Source: Blasia pusilla
Taxonomy: Eukaryota; Marchantiophyta; Marchantiopsida; Blasiales
Direction of reading: 5' to 3'
NCBI GenBank assembly: GCA_050084515.1
Contig: CM114272.1
Span: 29,636,001-29,700,000, forward strand
DNA: 64,000 nucleotides
Position numbers and translations under genes: made by a program. Below are positions 1 through 10,599 of the stretch, in pieces. The notes below the pieces were generated by a model that worked only from the letters and a program-made list of their open reading frames with translations, searched no databases and was not told where the DNA came from. Every line of letters begins with the position of its first letter. Position 1 is the stretch's first letter.

Positions 1-1540
1 GGCACTAGATTAGGGCTTGAAGGCATGTGCATGGATTAACAATATTGATAATATCTTTGATCCCTATAGAAGCAAATTCTTTACCAGGAGGCATGCAATG
101 AACCTTAGGCACGAATATATCAGAAGAAGAAGGGTTGCGAGGAGACAAGGTAGGACGTACTTTATGATTGAGGATGATGTGGGGGCAAGTAAGTTGGGGA
201 AGGAGGAGAAGGATAAGGGTAGAAGAGATGGGAGTTGGAAACAAGTGCTTAGATATATAAGGTATATCAAGTAGGCATAATGCCTATGATAGGATTCGGG
301 AATAATAGATTGAGATTATGATGAGTGGGAAAACATGGAGAGGGGAGAAGAGAAGGATATAAGCAAATTTAGCCGTCTACTTATTAAAAGAAATATATGT
401 CATTAGGAGAGGATTTAAGATGGAAGAGGATTTTTTTTTTCCCTAAAAACAAGAAATCTATTTAGGGGGTACTTTTAAAGGTTGGTGTGCTTGTGTGTAA
501 TACATGATTTAAAAAATCCCAACCTTTTATCCTTACACCTCCTTAATTTTCTTTGAACCCCTCTCATTTTATTGCCCCACCCCATCTATTCATTTCAATA
601 AATAAAAATCCTCATTTTCAAACTAGTCTCGTAAAGGCTCTAGTATATGTGGCAAGACAAATTCCTTTTGTTTCTTTTCAAAAGTAAGGCCTCCAATCAC
701 TTCTACGTTCTTAGCCAGTTTGCAAGTTGTGGGAGTTGTAATATACTTGGACTAGACTTGCAGTTGACTTACAAGTTGTGACTAGAATATTTTAGCTTAA
801 AAGTTCTATTTTCTTACACTTGTAGTTTAGTTGGAGCTAAGTTGTATTTCAGTTACAAAGAGTTACAAGATGCTCATAAATGGCTTGCAACAATTTATAG
901 CTTTGAGAGTCATTTGTGGGTGATCATGAGTCTACATAGTCATAAAAAGTCATAAAAGATGACTTGTAACTCAGTCGTAAAATAACAAGTCCAAGTAGTG
1001 GTGTTTTTAACTAAAAAAGTAGTAGTTTTGGACTTGCAAAATAGTGTGGTTTTGCACTTGCAAAGTAATTGTTTTATGCTTCTTTTTCACTCAATGTGAA
1101 CTTATCTTTGGGTCTGTATATACTTTTCAGGGGGGGGGGAGAATTTGACTCCTTCCAATTGTTCTTAGGGATGGCTTTGCCCTCTTTTTTCTCCTTCATT
1201 TCTTATAGTTTAGAAGCAATGATTATCAAACAAAAGGTAATTTAATGAACTTTACTCATTCATATGTCCTTCAATATTGAAAATTATCTCAAGACTTAAC
1301 TCCACTATAGGAAGAAACTAATTATAAAGTGAGGAAAGCAACCTCATAAAATCAAGAAGAAAAGTGAAAATGGATTGGTTAGATGGAAAAAGGGGAATTT
1401 ATGTTCGAGGTTCTAGTTTCACATTGTACACAAGTTGCAAGTCATCGTGGTCATATTGGCAGAATGACTATCCGAACTTACAAACCAATGATGATTGCCA
1501 AAAGATGTTTGGAGTCGCATGAAGGAAACTTGTAAACTGA
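1..1540. other. Intergenic DNA, no gene recognised
   Basis: AT-rich sequence with short open frames on both strands near 5-274 that match no family I recognise. Words such as ACTTGTAA and ACTTGCAA recur at 720-1070 without a clear repeat unit. A G-run lies near 1131. The right edge is the start of retrotransposon D, set by its TGTCAC terminus. Confidence 0.5.
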
Positions 1541-1894
1541 TGTCACATCTTTTAGGATATATCGGTGAGATCTAGTAGAGCGCCTTTGCGAGTAGTGGAG
1601 GACAAGCTCACGAGGTCGAGGATGATCCGTTGAGGTGACTTGAGAGCATAGGTTACCATGGAGAGAGTTTGGGAGAGGGGAGGGGTATATCTCAAGGAGA
1701 GAGAGTTTGAGAGCTCATTCTCTCTTTGTTGAACCTGTTGGCACGAGGCGGCGGAGCTATGGTCTTGCTTGCCTTGTGTGTGTAACCCAAGCCTCTCATT
1801 AGGAGAGTGGGTTTGGTTTGACATTGAGAGAGACATGTGAGAGTGCACACATGTGAGAACTATGGTGTTGTAAGAGAGATTGGATCTTATTTTA
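1541..1894 (+). repeat. 5' LTR (body) of element D
   Basis: Starts TGTCAC and ends TTTA immediately before the primer-binding segment. It aligns with the LTR of C (53493-54011) but lacks about 165 bp of internal U3. A TATAT box at 1686-1690 lies 28 nt before the segment CTCATTCTCTCTTTGT (1714-1729), the likely RNA 5' end. No copy of R1, the repeat present at the 3' ends of this family, occurs before or after it. Confidence 0.7.
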
Positions 1895-1909
1895 CAAAGA
1901 GAGAATGAG
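1894..1909 (+). promoter_or_regulatory. Self-complementary primer-binding site of element D
   Basis: ACAAAGAGAGAATGAG directly follows (and overlaps by one base) the LTR end. It is the exact reverse complement of 1714-1729 inside the LTR, which lies 28 nt downstream of a TATA box. I see no TGG start typical of a tRNA primer site. By analogy with Tf1, the RNA 5' end would fold back and prime minus-strand synthesis here. The pairing is seen directly; the function is inferred. Confidence 0.65.
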
Positions 1910-2121
1910 AGGTTGAGAGAGCTTCAATGGAGGAGCTCGCTAGTTACTCGCATTTGGTGCAGGTTGAGGACCGTGTTCCCCATTCAGTGGCTCATGGGAG
2001 TGCTTACCGGAACAAGCGCTACTTATTTTATTGTTTTCCATTGTCGATTTTTGTATGGAAGAGTGGCGCACGGAAGCGCTGCCCAAATTTTTTTAGAGAC
2101 AAAGTTTGGGGGCGGATTTCC

Positions 2122-3419
2122 TGGAATGTACGAAAAGTATAAAATTCGGTTTTTTACAATAATTTAATGAGTTTGGTCCCCAAGAGGATCATGATTATGT
2201 GAAAAGAGAGTTCAAGATGGCATTTATCTTGCAATAGTTGTAGTTAAGTGTGTACAACTCGGATTCAATCACTTATCAGTGTATTCTTCTCTCTATTAGT
2301 ACTAAGATTTCTTTCCTCAATTCTCTCCAATGGAATTGAATTCACGCTCAGGTAGATCTTCACTCAACATCAAAGAACCTCACAGAGACTTCAACAAGAA
2401 GCTGACTTCTCCTACTTTCGGAGCTCAATCCGTCTAAGCAGGCTACTCTCTGTCGAACAAATTTCTTACAACTCAATGTTGATTATTCTAATGATGAAAG
2501 TGTTCTCTTGATTCACTCTTCACTCTGCAGACCCAATGAGATTTCTCACACATATGCATCGCACATCAAAATGAAGAAGTGAGTTCTTTACTACTCCATC
2601 AAGAATGAGAAAGCTTCAAAGTGTATAAAAGCTTGAGAGGGTACTACTCCTTTGCTCGGACCATTCCTACAGCATAAGGACTTTGTAAAAGAATGATGAG
2701 GATAGCTACTTTTATGCTTCTTAAATATCTTCAAAGGCAGTAGTAGGTCCAAAGATCTGAAGCGTCTCTTAGGAATCTAGTGTCTATTGAGAGTTTGTAA
2801 CTACCTTGATCTACGGTTCTCTTATATTTTCCTATGATTGTTATGAATCCGCTGGGCGTAACTATCCTAACTTCCTATCTGGTCCAAAAAATTGTGCCTC
2901 TTCCTAGCCTAACTGTTCTAACAGTGTGCCGCTTAAAATCATGTCGGGTCTAAGCTTCGCTCCGAAATCTGAACTTCATCTTCTTCCTTTGAGGATGAAG
3001 CTCTTCCTCTTGGTCTGAAGACGAAGCGCTGCATTCTTCGTGCTTTTTTCAAGTGCTTCGTTCTTCGTGCTTTGCTGAAGAGCGAAGTACTTCTTTCTCT
3101 TCTTCTTCATCATGCTTCGTTCAAGAGCGAAGCACTTCATAAATAGGTTCTTAATAAGGCTTTGTTGTCTTTTCCAAGCTTCGCTCTTAGTCTTTAGACT
3201 TTGTTACCACATTTCCCTCTCCTCTAAGGCAAATCCTTGATTTTCCACCTCTCTGCCTTGTCCTAGGAGCTTCATGATCCATTTCAATATTACTCATTCT
3301 TCCAATATACAAACATAATATCTAAAACAATCTTGTATAAACTACCTTTACTTCATAGCGTTTTCATTCCTTGAATCAAAAGGTGTAAATCTCAAAATTA
3401 CAAATTTTTGGGTATCACA
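2122..3419. mobile_element. Probable solo LTR inserted in the leader of D
   Basis: This block is absent from the matching leader of C. It begins TG, ends TATCACA, and is flanked by the 5-bp direct repeat TTTCC (2117-2121 and 3420-3424). That is the signature of an LTR retrotransposon insertion reduced to one LTR. The ending before the duplication resembles Ty1/copia LTRs. No coding region is recognised. Around 2950-3140 it has repeated TTCGTGCTT and GAGCGAAG words in both orientations, which could fold. Confidence 0.55.
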
Positions 3420-4561
3420 TTTCCCCATTTGAGTGCTCTCGAGAGCAGCAAGTAGCTTGCTGGATTGTGATTTTACAAGTCTGACGTTTTGTGTGGAAGA
3501 AATTAGCGCAGAAGCGCTGCCAATTTTGGCCTAGGAGTGCTAATTTGAAGGGCTGCTGATAGTTCCTGTCATTTTTTTATGGGAAAGTTTAATTGAAAAA
3601 AAAAGACATTGTCATAGATCTCAAAGTTGTGCATGTTGTGGAAGAAACGGTGCGCGATTTTGAGTTGTGAGCAAAAAGTTGTGGTTGATCTTGCCAAATT
3701 TCCATTGCTAGGTGTTTTTTGGGTAAAATTATTCAAACCCTAAACTAGCCATCGCGGCGGCGACGGCCGTCGCCATCTTAGTCACCATCAATGGTCAGCA
3801 GTCACCGATCAACTGTCACCATCCATGGTCTGCCATCAAGGGTCCACCATCACTATCAACGGTCCACCCGTCGTAGTCCGCCGTCTGTCGGCGCCGCCTA
3901 GCGCCGCTCAGAGGCGCATTCGGCTGTTGTCCGCCGTTGGTTGCCATTGCCATTGTCGCCATTATGGAGTGGATGGTCTTCCACGATGGCCGTAGATTCT
4001 ATAACTTGAGCCGCCACCATGATCTTTCTTGTGGTCTCCGCCTCATCGTAGTTTCTTCATCAACTAGTGGTGGCAGGTGACCTCAGGTTGATGGTGTTTG
4101 AGTTTTCATTTCATTCTGCTATGTTGTGGTTGGTAGCTGCTTGACAATGATCGAGTACCGTGCCTTGATGCCCGTAGCCGCAACGCGCCGCCAATTGCCG
4201 TGTCATGCCGCTTGTGGTCGCACTGCACCGTCTCGATCACGGTGCCGCTCCTTCACTAAGGTGTAGTGCGTGTGTATTGCTGATTGAGGAGGGTATGCCG
4301 TAGAGTGTTGCATCCCATTATTGAGTGCCGTGCCATTTTGTAGCCGTTCCGTGCCGCCAATGCCGCACCGTATTGCTCGATCCGCACCGCATAATGAGGA
4401 GATTTAAGCATCATCAATATGAGAGGGATACAACTTGTTGATTGGAGGATTTTGTTGTCACGACCGAGTTGGTGTCGAGGTTTACAGTTGCTAAGGAGCG
4501 ATCGACAGTTGTTCAGGTTACCCATTCTGGTCTTTTGCTGTACTTGTTAGGGAATTCCGAG

Positions 4562-5143
4562 TGTCGTGCGAATCCACATCGTCATAAAACATACATCGCT
4601 GACATACCATACTCACATACATACATAACATAGACGAGAGCATCCACAAACACAAGTGTACCACAACTGAAATCCGTGAAAGACCTACTGTCATAAAACA
4701 CATATAGAATCACATACAATCGAGCCAAACCCACTCCACGATGGGAGAATCTACGTCGAAGCTTGCGGGAAACATCATAGCCAAGAGCTCTACTCACTAC
4801 CAAGGCTAATTCCCAACGCAACAGGCTCAACTCAAAGAACTAACTATTCTTTGAGTGCACTCCACCTTATATCCTCCAACGTAAGAGCGGACCCTATTGG
4901 AAAAGTCACCCTCCACTAAGTAACCCCCAACCCTATATATGAAATCGCATCTCTACCTAGACATTGGGGCCCTACATAAGGTATGGCCTCTACTAGCACA
5001 CTATACTCTACGACATAATCCGTATGGTCATGACAGCTGTCGTGCGAATCCACATCGTCATACAACATACATCGCTGACATACCATACTCACATACATAC
5101 ATAACATAGACGAGAGCATCCACAAACACAAGTGTACCACAAC
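4562..5143 (-). repeat. 3' terminal repeats of A1: R1 - 2 nt - LTR body - R1
   Basis: In element orientation, a polypurine tract (complement of 5144-5160) is followed by R1 (5143 to 5038, 106 bp), the dinucleotide GC, the LTR body starting TGTCATGACC (5035 to 4668), and a second R1 (4667 to 4562) ending CGCACGACA. The body carries a GATATAAGG TATA box and AGTTCTTTGAG. A hairpin-forming CTCAAAGAA precedes that segment. The arrangement is the same in B and C, so it is not a local accident. Confidence 0.75.
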
Positions 5144-5316
5144 TCGCCCCCCTAACTGGCGATTAGGTCCCTCTAACTCCCAGGTAGCCCTATACATCTA
5201 CTACATGCTATACACCTTCTTGGGTGCACGAATCAGAAGGCCGGGTGCTAGGTTGCCTCATCGTTAGTCCCCTATCTATAATCCATATCATGCAAAGATC
5301 AAGTCATCTACCTCTC

Positions 5317-5988
5317 CTAAGTACATCGAGGACAAACCCACCTTCCAGTAGGAACAACATACATATGTGAAGTCAAACACATCATGTGCCAACCCCTAGA
5401 ACACCGATCACACACCAACATACGGGCTGCGTTACCAGCAGACCCACACAACAAGCACCTCAAGCTAGCACGTATCATGGCTAAGCTTGGGTCAACACTA
5501 CCATCCACATTTGGAAGATGACATGGCGCACAATTACGCACATGGTCCTTCCAAACAACTCCATCACGATCCTCCAACATGAGAACTCCAGAAGCTAACA
5601 CCTCGCGCACTCGTAAAATAGTGCGGCCTGCCGTCACATCCAACGTTGTCGGTGAAATCTGCTGCAAATAGACATAGTCCCCCATATGGAACCTACAAAT
5701 CGATGGTCGATAACCTCCACCCCGAATGGTTGCATACCGCAACTTATCCGTGTGTTGAGCAATGGCAAGATTCTCAAAGGCTGTTGGCATAACTCTCCGA
5801 AAGAGCTCTGCCCGCTGAGAACACACTCTTATCCACATCTCTGGGTCATCAAGGTTCACCACCTCACTAGACTCCCGACGAATTGCTGCTGGCAAGTGTG
5901 GATCTCGGCCGTATAACAGAAAATAAGGTGAGAAGGAAGGCAAGGATGCTTGGCGACTAAACCTATACCCCATGGCTAACCATGGCAA
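5317..5988 (-). pseudogene. Integrase C-terminus plus PHD finger (A1)
   Basis: An open frame of 223 residues forms the tail of the polyprotein. The first part continues the integrase core (PWLAMGYRF, then FSPYFLLYGR). A basic integrase C-terminal region follows (VVWKDHVRNCAPCHLP). Residues 178-222 form a complete C4HC3 PHD finger: C178-x2-C181, C193-x2-C196, H201-x2-C204 and C219-x2-C222, with the usual tryptophan two residues before the last Cys pair. PHD fingers commonly bind histone H3 tails. Gypsy elements often carry a chromodomain at this place, so the PHD may guide integration. A stop follows the last Cys, giving a natural end. This is the best preserved PHD copy in the window. Confidence 0.8.
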
Positions 5989-5989
5989 C

Positions 5990-6720
5990 AGAATATCCCA
6001 GTCTCCAAGATGCCCCTTCTATAGGCCATACTTGCGCAATGCCCTCTTCATTGTCTGAACCACACGCTCACCCAAACCATCCGCCTCTGGATGATCTCGA
6101 GACGTGGTCCGATGATCAATCAACGCCTTGTCACACAAGACTGAAACTCACCCCGACACTCTGTGCACCTGGTCGGTCAGCACTTCAGCTGGTGCACCAA
6201 AATGACAAAGCACTCTATCAAGAAACGCATACGCCATTCCCTCACTTGCCTTGTCAGGTAATGCCACCAACTCAATCCACTTGGAGAAGTGCTCCACCAT
6301 CACCAACACATATCGATGATGTCGTACAATCAACGGTAACGGTCTCGCAAAGTCCACACTCCAACAATAACCCAACCCCAGCATAGGCAAGGGGTGTAAC
6401 TGTGGTGTAGGGGCATTGAATGATGCCCTCACCCGGTCACAAACCATACAACATGACACCAACTGCTGCACCTGAGTATGCATGCCACGCCACCAATACT
6501 GACCAAGGAGTAAGCTATACGTACGCTTTACCCCAAAATGTCCCAACTCCTCATGGGCATGTCGCACAATGCGCTCTCTCTGAACCAAATGCAGCACTAC
6601 TCGTACTCTACCATCCTCCCACACACGGAGAATATGTGTTCCCTCCAATCGATACCTCTTAGCACGTTGAAGAACATGGTCTCGCTCCTTGGCACTCACT
6701 ATGCCTGGCACCCTACTGGG
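5990..6720 (-). pseudogene. Integrase N-terminal zinc domain and catalytic core (A1)
   Basis: On the minus strand the HHCC zinc domain is visible as HAHEELGHFG followed by CCMVCDRV. The core then shows WSVDFARPLP (first Asp), a second Asp in VLTDQV, and the third acidic residue in HPEADGLGERVVQT. These are the landmarks of retroviral-type DDE integrases, which insert the DNA copy into the genome. Frameshifts near 6150 split the core into two frames, so it is inactive as it stands. RNase H lies upstream and the PHD-bearing tail downstream. Confidence 0.8.
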
Positions 6721-6919
6721 CTGTAGGAACTCCAACACCAACGGATCATCATGAATATCACGCTGATCCGTACCACCATCTCCAACCTTAAGATCTGAAG
6801 GCTGGCCATCTACCCTCTGACTAGAGTAAGATATCATGTGGTCCTCCATACTAGAGTCCACCCCTAACCAACATACAAAGGCGGATGCATGCCAACCTCG
6901 CACCATCTCCTCATCAACC

Positions 6920-8400
6920 TCGCCATGCCATCTAGCCCCACTTGTATCCTCTTGGCTAGTACATGGGTTCCTACTCAACCCATCAGCATCAAGGTTGGCA
7001 ACTCCAGGTCTATGTACCACCTGGAAGTCATACTCCTGTAAGATAAGAGCCCACCGTGCAAGCTTCCCTGTAAGCTTGTCAGATTCCATCAACCACTTGA
7101 GCGGCTGGTGATGAGTAACAAGGGTAAACTGTATGCCAAACAAGTAACACCTAAAGTGTGCCACAGCCCACACTACTGCCAAGCACTCTCCCTCATATGA
7201 ACTATAGTGCGACTCCGCTGCATTATTCGAACGACTTGCATAGGCCACCACAAACTCCATGTTGTGTCAACACCGCTCCAAGTCCCAACCTACTCCAATC
7301 AGTGTGTAACTGAAATGGGCGCCCTCTGATAGGTCTCCTCAAGATAGGCACCGCCACCAACTGGGCCTTAAGCTCCACAAAAGCTCTCTCTGATCATCTT
7401 CCCCAGTGCCACTCTTGATTTGATTTCAGCAATTGGTTCAAAGGCTTTGCCATAGCACTAAATCCCTTCACATACCTCCGATAGTAGTTCGCCAATCCCA
7501 TGAATGCTCGAACTCTACTCACATCTATCGGACGCGGAATAAGTGCAATAGCCTCCACCTTTGCTTGCTGAACTCCCAAACCACCTGGATAGATCACATG
7601 ACCCAAGTACTCAACATCCTCATGGAAGAACTTACACTTTCCTGGATGCAACGTAGACCATGAGCTTTCAACCGCTCAAACACCATCTGCAAATGTATCG
7701 ATGCTCCTCCACCGTGTTATTGAACACCAAGATATCATCAATGTAACACCGAACAAAATCCAACCACGCTAGGATCCCGTCCATCACTCTTTGAAACTCG
7801 GAAGGTGCATTCTTCAACCCAAATGGTAAGAATTTCCCTTTGGTACAAACAATCCTTGCCATGAGAGTTGACACCCCAAAATCTTTGTCTTGGCCTTGTC
7901 ACTCTCCGAATCGGCAATTGATGGTATCCTCGCCGAAGATCCAAAATCTGAAAATCTTTGCCTGTCCCACCACATCAAAGATCTCCTCAGGTGTAGGCAT
8001 GGCATACCTATCGGCCTTGGTTTGCCGATTGATAGGATGGTAATCTCCACACATCCGCCTATCCGTAGTTGCCATGCATATCCTTTTAGCAGAGCATGAC
8101 GGTGGGCGATGCATACACTCCATGCGACAACTCCACTAATCCAGCCTCCAAAAGGTCCAACGTCCTACTCTGAATCAAGTCCCTCTCCATATCACTATAT
8201 CGATAGGGACGACGGAAGATTGGCGTATCACGAGCCAAATCAATCCGTATACCGGGTCCAACCAGAGAACCCAACTCCTTCATGCTAAAGGCAAAACAAC
8301 TCCTATAAGCACGTAGGAAGGCTGTGTCAGCGTCGTTTCTCACCTCCCGTAAGCTTGGGCCCAAGTAATGGCTCCCAAGTCTCCTCCTTTGGCATACTAG
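6920..8400 (-). pseudogene. Reverse transcriptase and RNase H (A1)
   Basis: The RT begins after the conserved FRRPYRYSDMERDLI. It shows MCGDYHPINRQTKADRY, LPFGLKNAPSEFQRVMD, the catalytic CYIDDILVF (YIDD form of YxDD), and the thumb/connection segment AFMGLANYYRRYVKGFS. RNase H follows with LGLGAVLTQH, YSSYEGECLAVVWAVAHF, THHQPLKWLMESDKLTGKL and a final DADGLSR. The order RT-RNase H-integrase is that of Ty3/gypsy. At least four frame changes (near 7260, 7390, 7660 and 8090) make it non-functional. Confidence 0.85.
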
Positions 8401-8599
8401 AGGGAGAGGGGCGATGCCATTGGTCGCTCACGCAACCCCCTCACAAGATGATACACCCTTAGCTACACCATCATCTGAGCAAATAACTCCTCCACCAGCA
8501 TGAGCAACCAACTCCACATGCCCAGCCATTACATCCCATCTACTCCATCTCCTCGCCCCCAGCCGATGCCTCTACCGTCCCGGTAGCCATCGAGCTCAT

Positions 8600-9660
8600 T
8601 ACAAGGGGTGGAAGACCCACAGACATAGTCCGAAGTCGACGTTGCTCGGCCATACCAAGACTCAAAATCCAAGTCAAACAATTCAAGTCCATGGCCTGAC
8701 CCAACACATGACGTCGTGAAGCCTCATAAATGGAAGCAATCGCTGTCACACTAGTAGCAAATCCCATCGCACGCTCTCTCTCATCAGCATTAGGCTCCAC
8801 CAACTGTCGCACATGAGAATCCCATACAAGCCCGGGACCACCTTCCCTGTATGCTTGTGACGAGGGAAAACTCACAAATGTGGGTAGTGCCATCCTAGGC
8901 TGGCCCACACGTACACCACTGCCATGGGTGACCGATCAATAACCCTCACCACATGAGAAAGTCGCCCAGTATCCAAGATACTATCCACTGTAAGGCAAGG
9001 ATCCCGCTGCACTGCATCATATGCTCGACGTAGAACCTCCCTAGGCAACAAGTTTGTCCACCACAAGCGTGGACGATGTGCACGCGAGCCAACTCGCGCT
9101 GCATCCAACAACACCGCTGGTCCAATCCAAGACCGCACCTCATGAACACTCGCCATCATCCGGGTCCGAGTGTCACCCAACAATGGAACATTCTCCAGAA
9201 TGTAAGCTAGAGCACGTGCCTGATGAACCTGAAGATATCATAACACCCGTAATATCTCCCAAAACAATCGAGACCTAGGGTCTGTAATCCCTCACCACGA
9301 CGAGCACGTGTATGACCTTGACATGGCCATCCAGCAATCATCAAATCCACAGGACCAACCCTCTCAAGGTCCTGCGTCCCCAACAATGCAATGTGTGACG
9401 GCAAAGCACGCTGGTATCCAAGAATAGTTGATGGCGGCAACAACTCAGGATATCTCCGCATCAACTGACCAATATGTCAGGATGAGACTCTCTGGGCCGT
9501 CTCATCTCGCTCCACATACACGTATCTCCCTTGACAGAATACCGGCCTACAACACTCTGAGCCAAACCGGTGTTAATCCCACCAAAGAAATCTAACACAC
9601 AAATGCCCTCCCGCGGATCTTGCCATACAATGGGTGTAGTATCCAAAGGGGATAACCTAA
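8600..9660 (-). pseudogene. DNA cytosine-5 methyltransferase domain of the retrotransposon (A1)
   Basis: Read on the minus strand, the motifs of C5-DNA methyltransferases appear in classical order. Motif I is VLDFFGGINTGL, motif IV is LMIAGWPCQGHT with the catalytic PC, motif VI is AYILENVP, and motif VIII is HRPRLWWTN. The closing region has ERERAMGFATSVTA and RRHVLGQAMDLN, matching motifs IX-X. The order and the closing segment resemble DNMT3 rather than the permuted plant DRM enzymes. It sits between protease and RT in the same orientation, and copies at the same place exist in B and C, so it belongs to the element. Frameshifts near 9460, 9230 and 8890 disrupt it. Confidence 0.85.
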
Positions 9661-9735
9661 TCTGGACAGAAGTAGGAGTGCCGTGGGGCCTCCTCTTCCT
9701 CATGAGGTATAATGACCTCACACCAAGCCTCTGCA

Positions 9736-10588
9736 CTAGGCGTCGCCCTCTGCCGTAGTGCACCGCTGAACTCCAAAGTGGCACATCCAACGATGAGGAT
9801 GCCTTTGCTGCAAAAAAATAGGGACCTCCTCTACCTCCTCATGCACAGGAGAATGCATAGCAGAAACATTACCCTCCAAAAAGTCTCCCGGCCAAGTGAC
9901 TACTCCACTAAAACCAGCCACAGATGCTAACACTGTTGGGGAAGACCCTCCTGGTCGAGCCCTAGAAATAAATCTCACAGGAACTTGGCTCATACGTCCA
10001 TCCCCGGATTGCCAACCAGGTCTATAAGACGCTGTCTCAGTCCGGTAATCCATCTGAAAACCCATCGGGTACAATACTGCTCTTCCAACTAGTACATCAT
10101 ACGACTCGGCTGATGTGACTACCGTAGATACTCCCAACCGGGAGCTATCAGTCGCATGATCTGGTCTCAACAGTACAGAAAACTTCTCCCGTGTCATGAA
10201 TTGAGACCTATCATTGGCTCCTCCAAGTGATGTTTGAATCTGGAATGGGCAAGGCTCAAGCTCTGACCTCCGAATACCCAAACCAATACATGCCGGCTTT
10301 CCCAACATCAAAGGTTGGGCACCAGAGTCTAACAAGACTCTATCGGTCTATACACTGTCTCAGAGGACTCACCAATCGGAATATCCCACTCCGATTGTCC
10401 AACATACATACACCAGGTGTAAGCCTCTCACGATCAATGGCTGGCCGAGCTGGTAATGCATCCATCTTCGCCGCTGCTCCATGCCAAGTAGCACTGGTAC
10501 TCAATGCTACACTTGACATAGAGGGGTCGCTCCACCGCAACACCCTCATCCACCTCAACACATGTAGCAATAACACCCCCACGTTCAC
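9736..10588 (-). pseudogene. Aspartic protease (A1)
   Basis: The active-site motif is LDSGAQPLMLG near 10335, in the retropepsin D-S/T-G form. It is preceded by a conserved segment (KMDALPARPAIDRE) also present in B, C and A2. The following 150 residues contain VLVGRAVLYPMGF, a plausible flap-to-C-terminal part. The enzyme would cut the polyprotein. A frameshift at about 10338 separates the upstream part from the active site. It is followed directly by the DNMT domain. Confidence 0.7.
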
Positions 10589-10599
10589 ACAACGTGGCT

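Larger units (their letters stand above)
1541..4561 (+). mobile_element. Retrotransposon D: 5' LTR and leader of a C-type element, truncated
   Basis: This stretch matches, on the opposite strand, the 5' LTR and untranslated leader of element C (51930-54011). Shared landmarks are the TGTCAC terminus, the primer-binding segment, the AGCGC...GCGCT hairpins and the segment just before 4561 that corresponds to C near 52250. The match stops at 4561, where the 3' terminus of A1 begins, so A1 appears inserted into the D leader. No gag or pol of D is found on the other side of A1, so that part was lost. A separate insertion of about 1.3 kb (2122-3419) interrupts the leader. Confidence 0.75.

Noticed and set aside
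17-274. Open frames at the window start
   Set aside because: Basic, low-information sequence without a domain; both strands are open by chance.
4562-5035. A conventional 474-bp LTR (body plus R1, TG...CA)
   Set aside because: The 5' ends of B, C and D lack R1, and a further R1 lies between polypurine tract and body in A1, B and C. A simple LTR pair does not fit.
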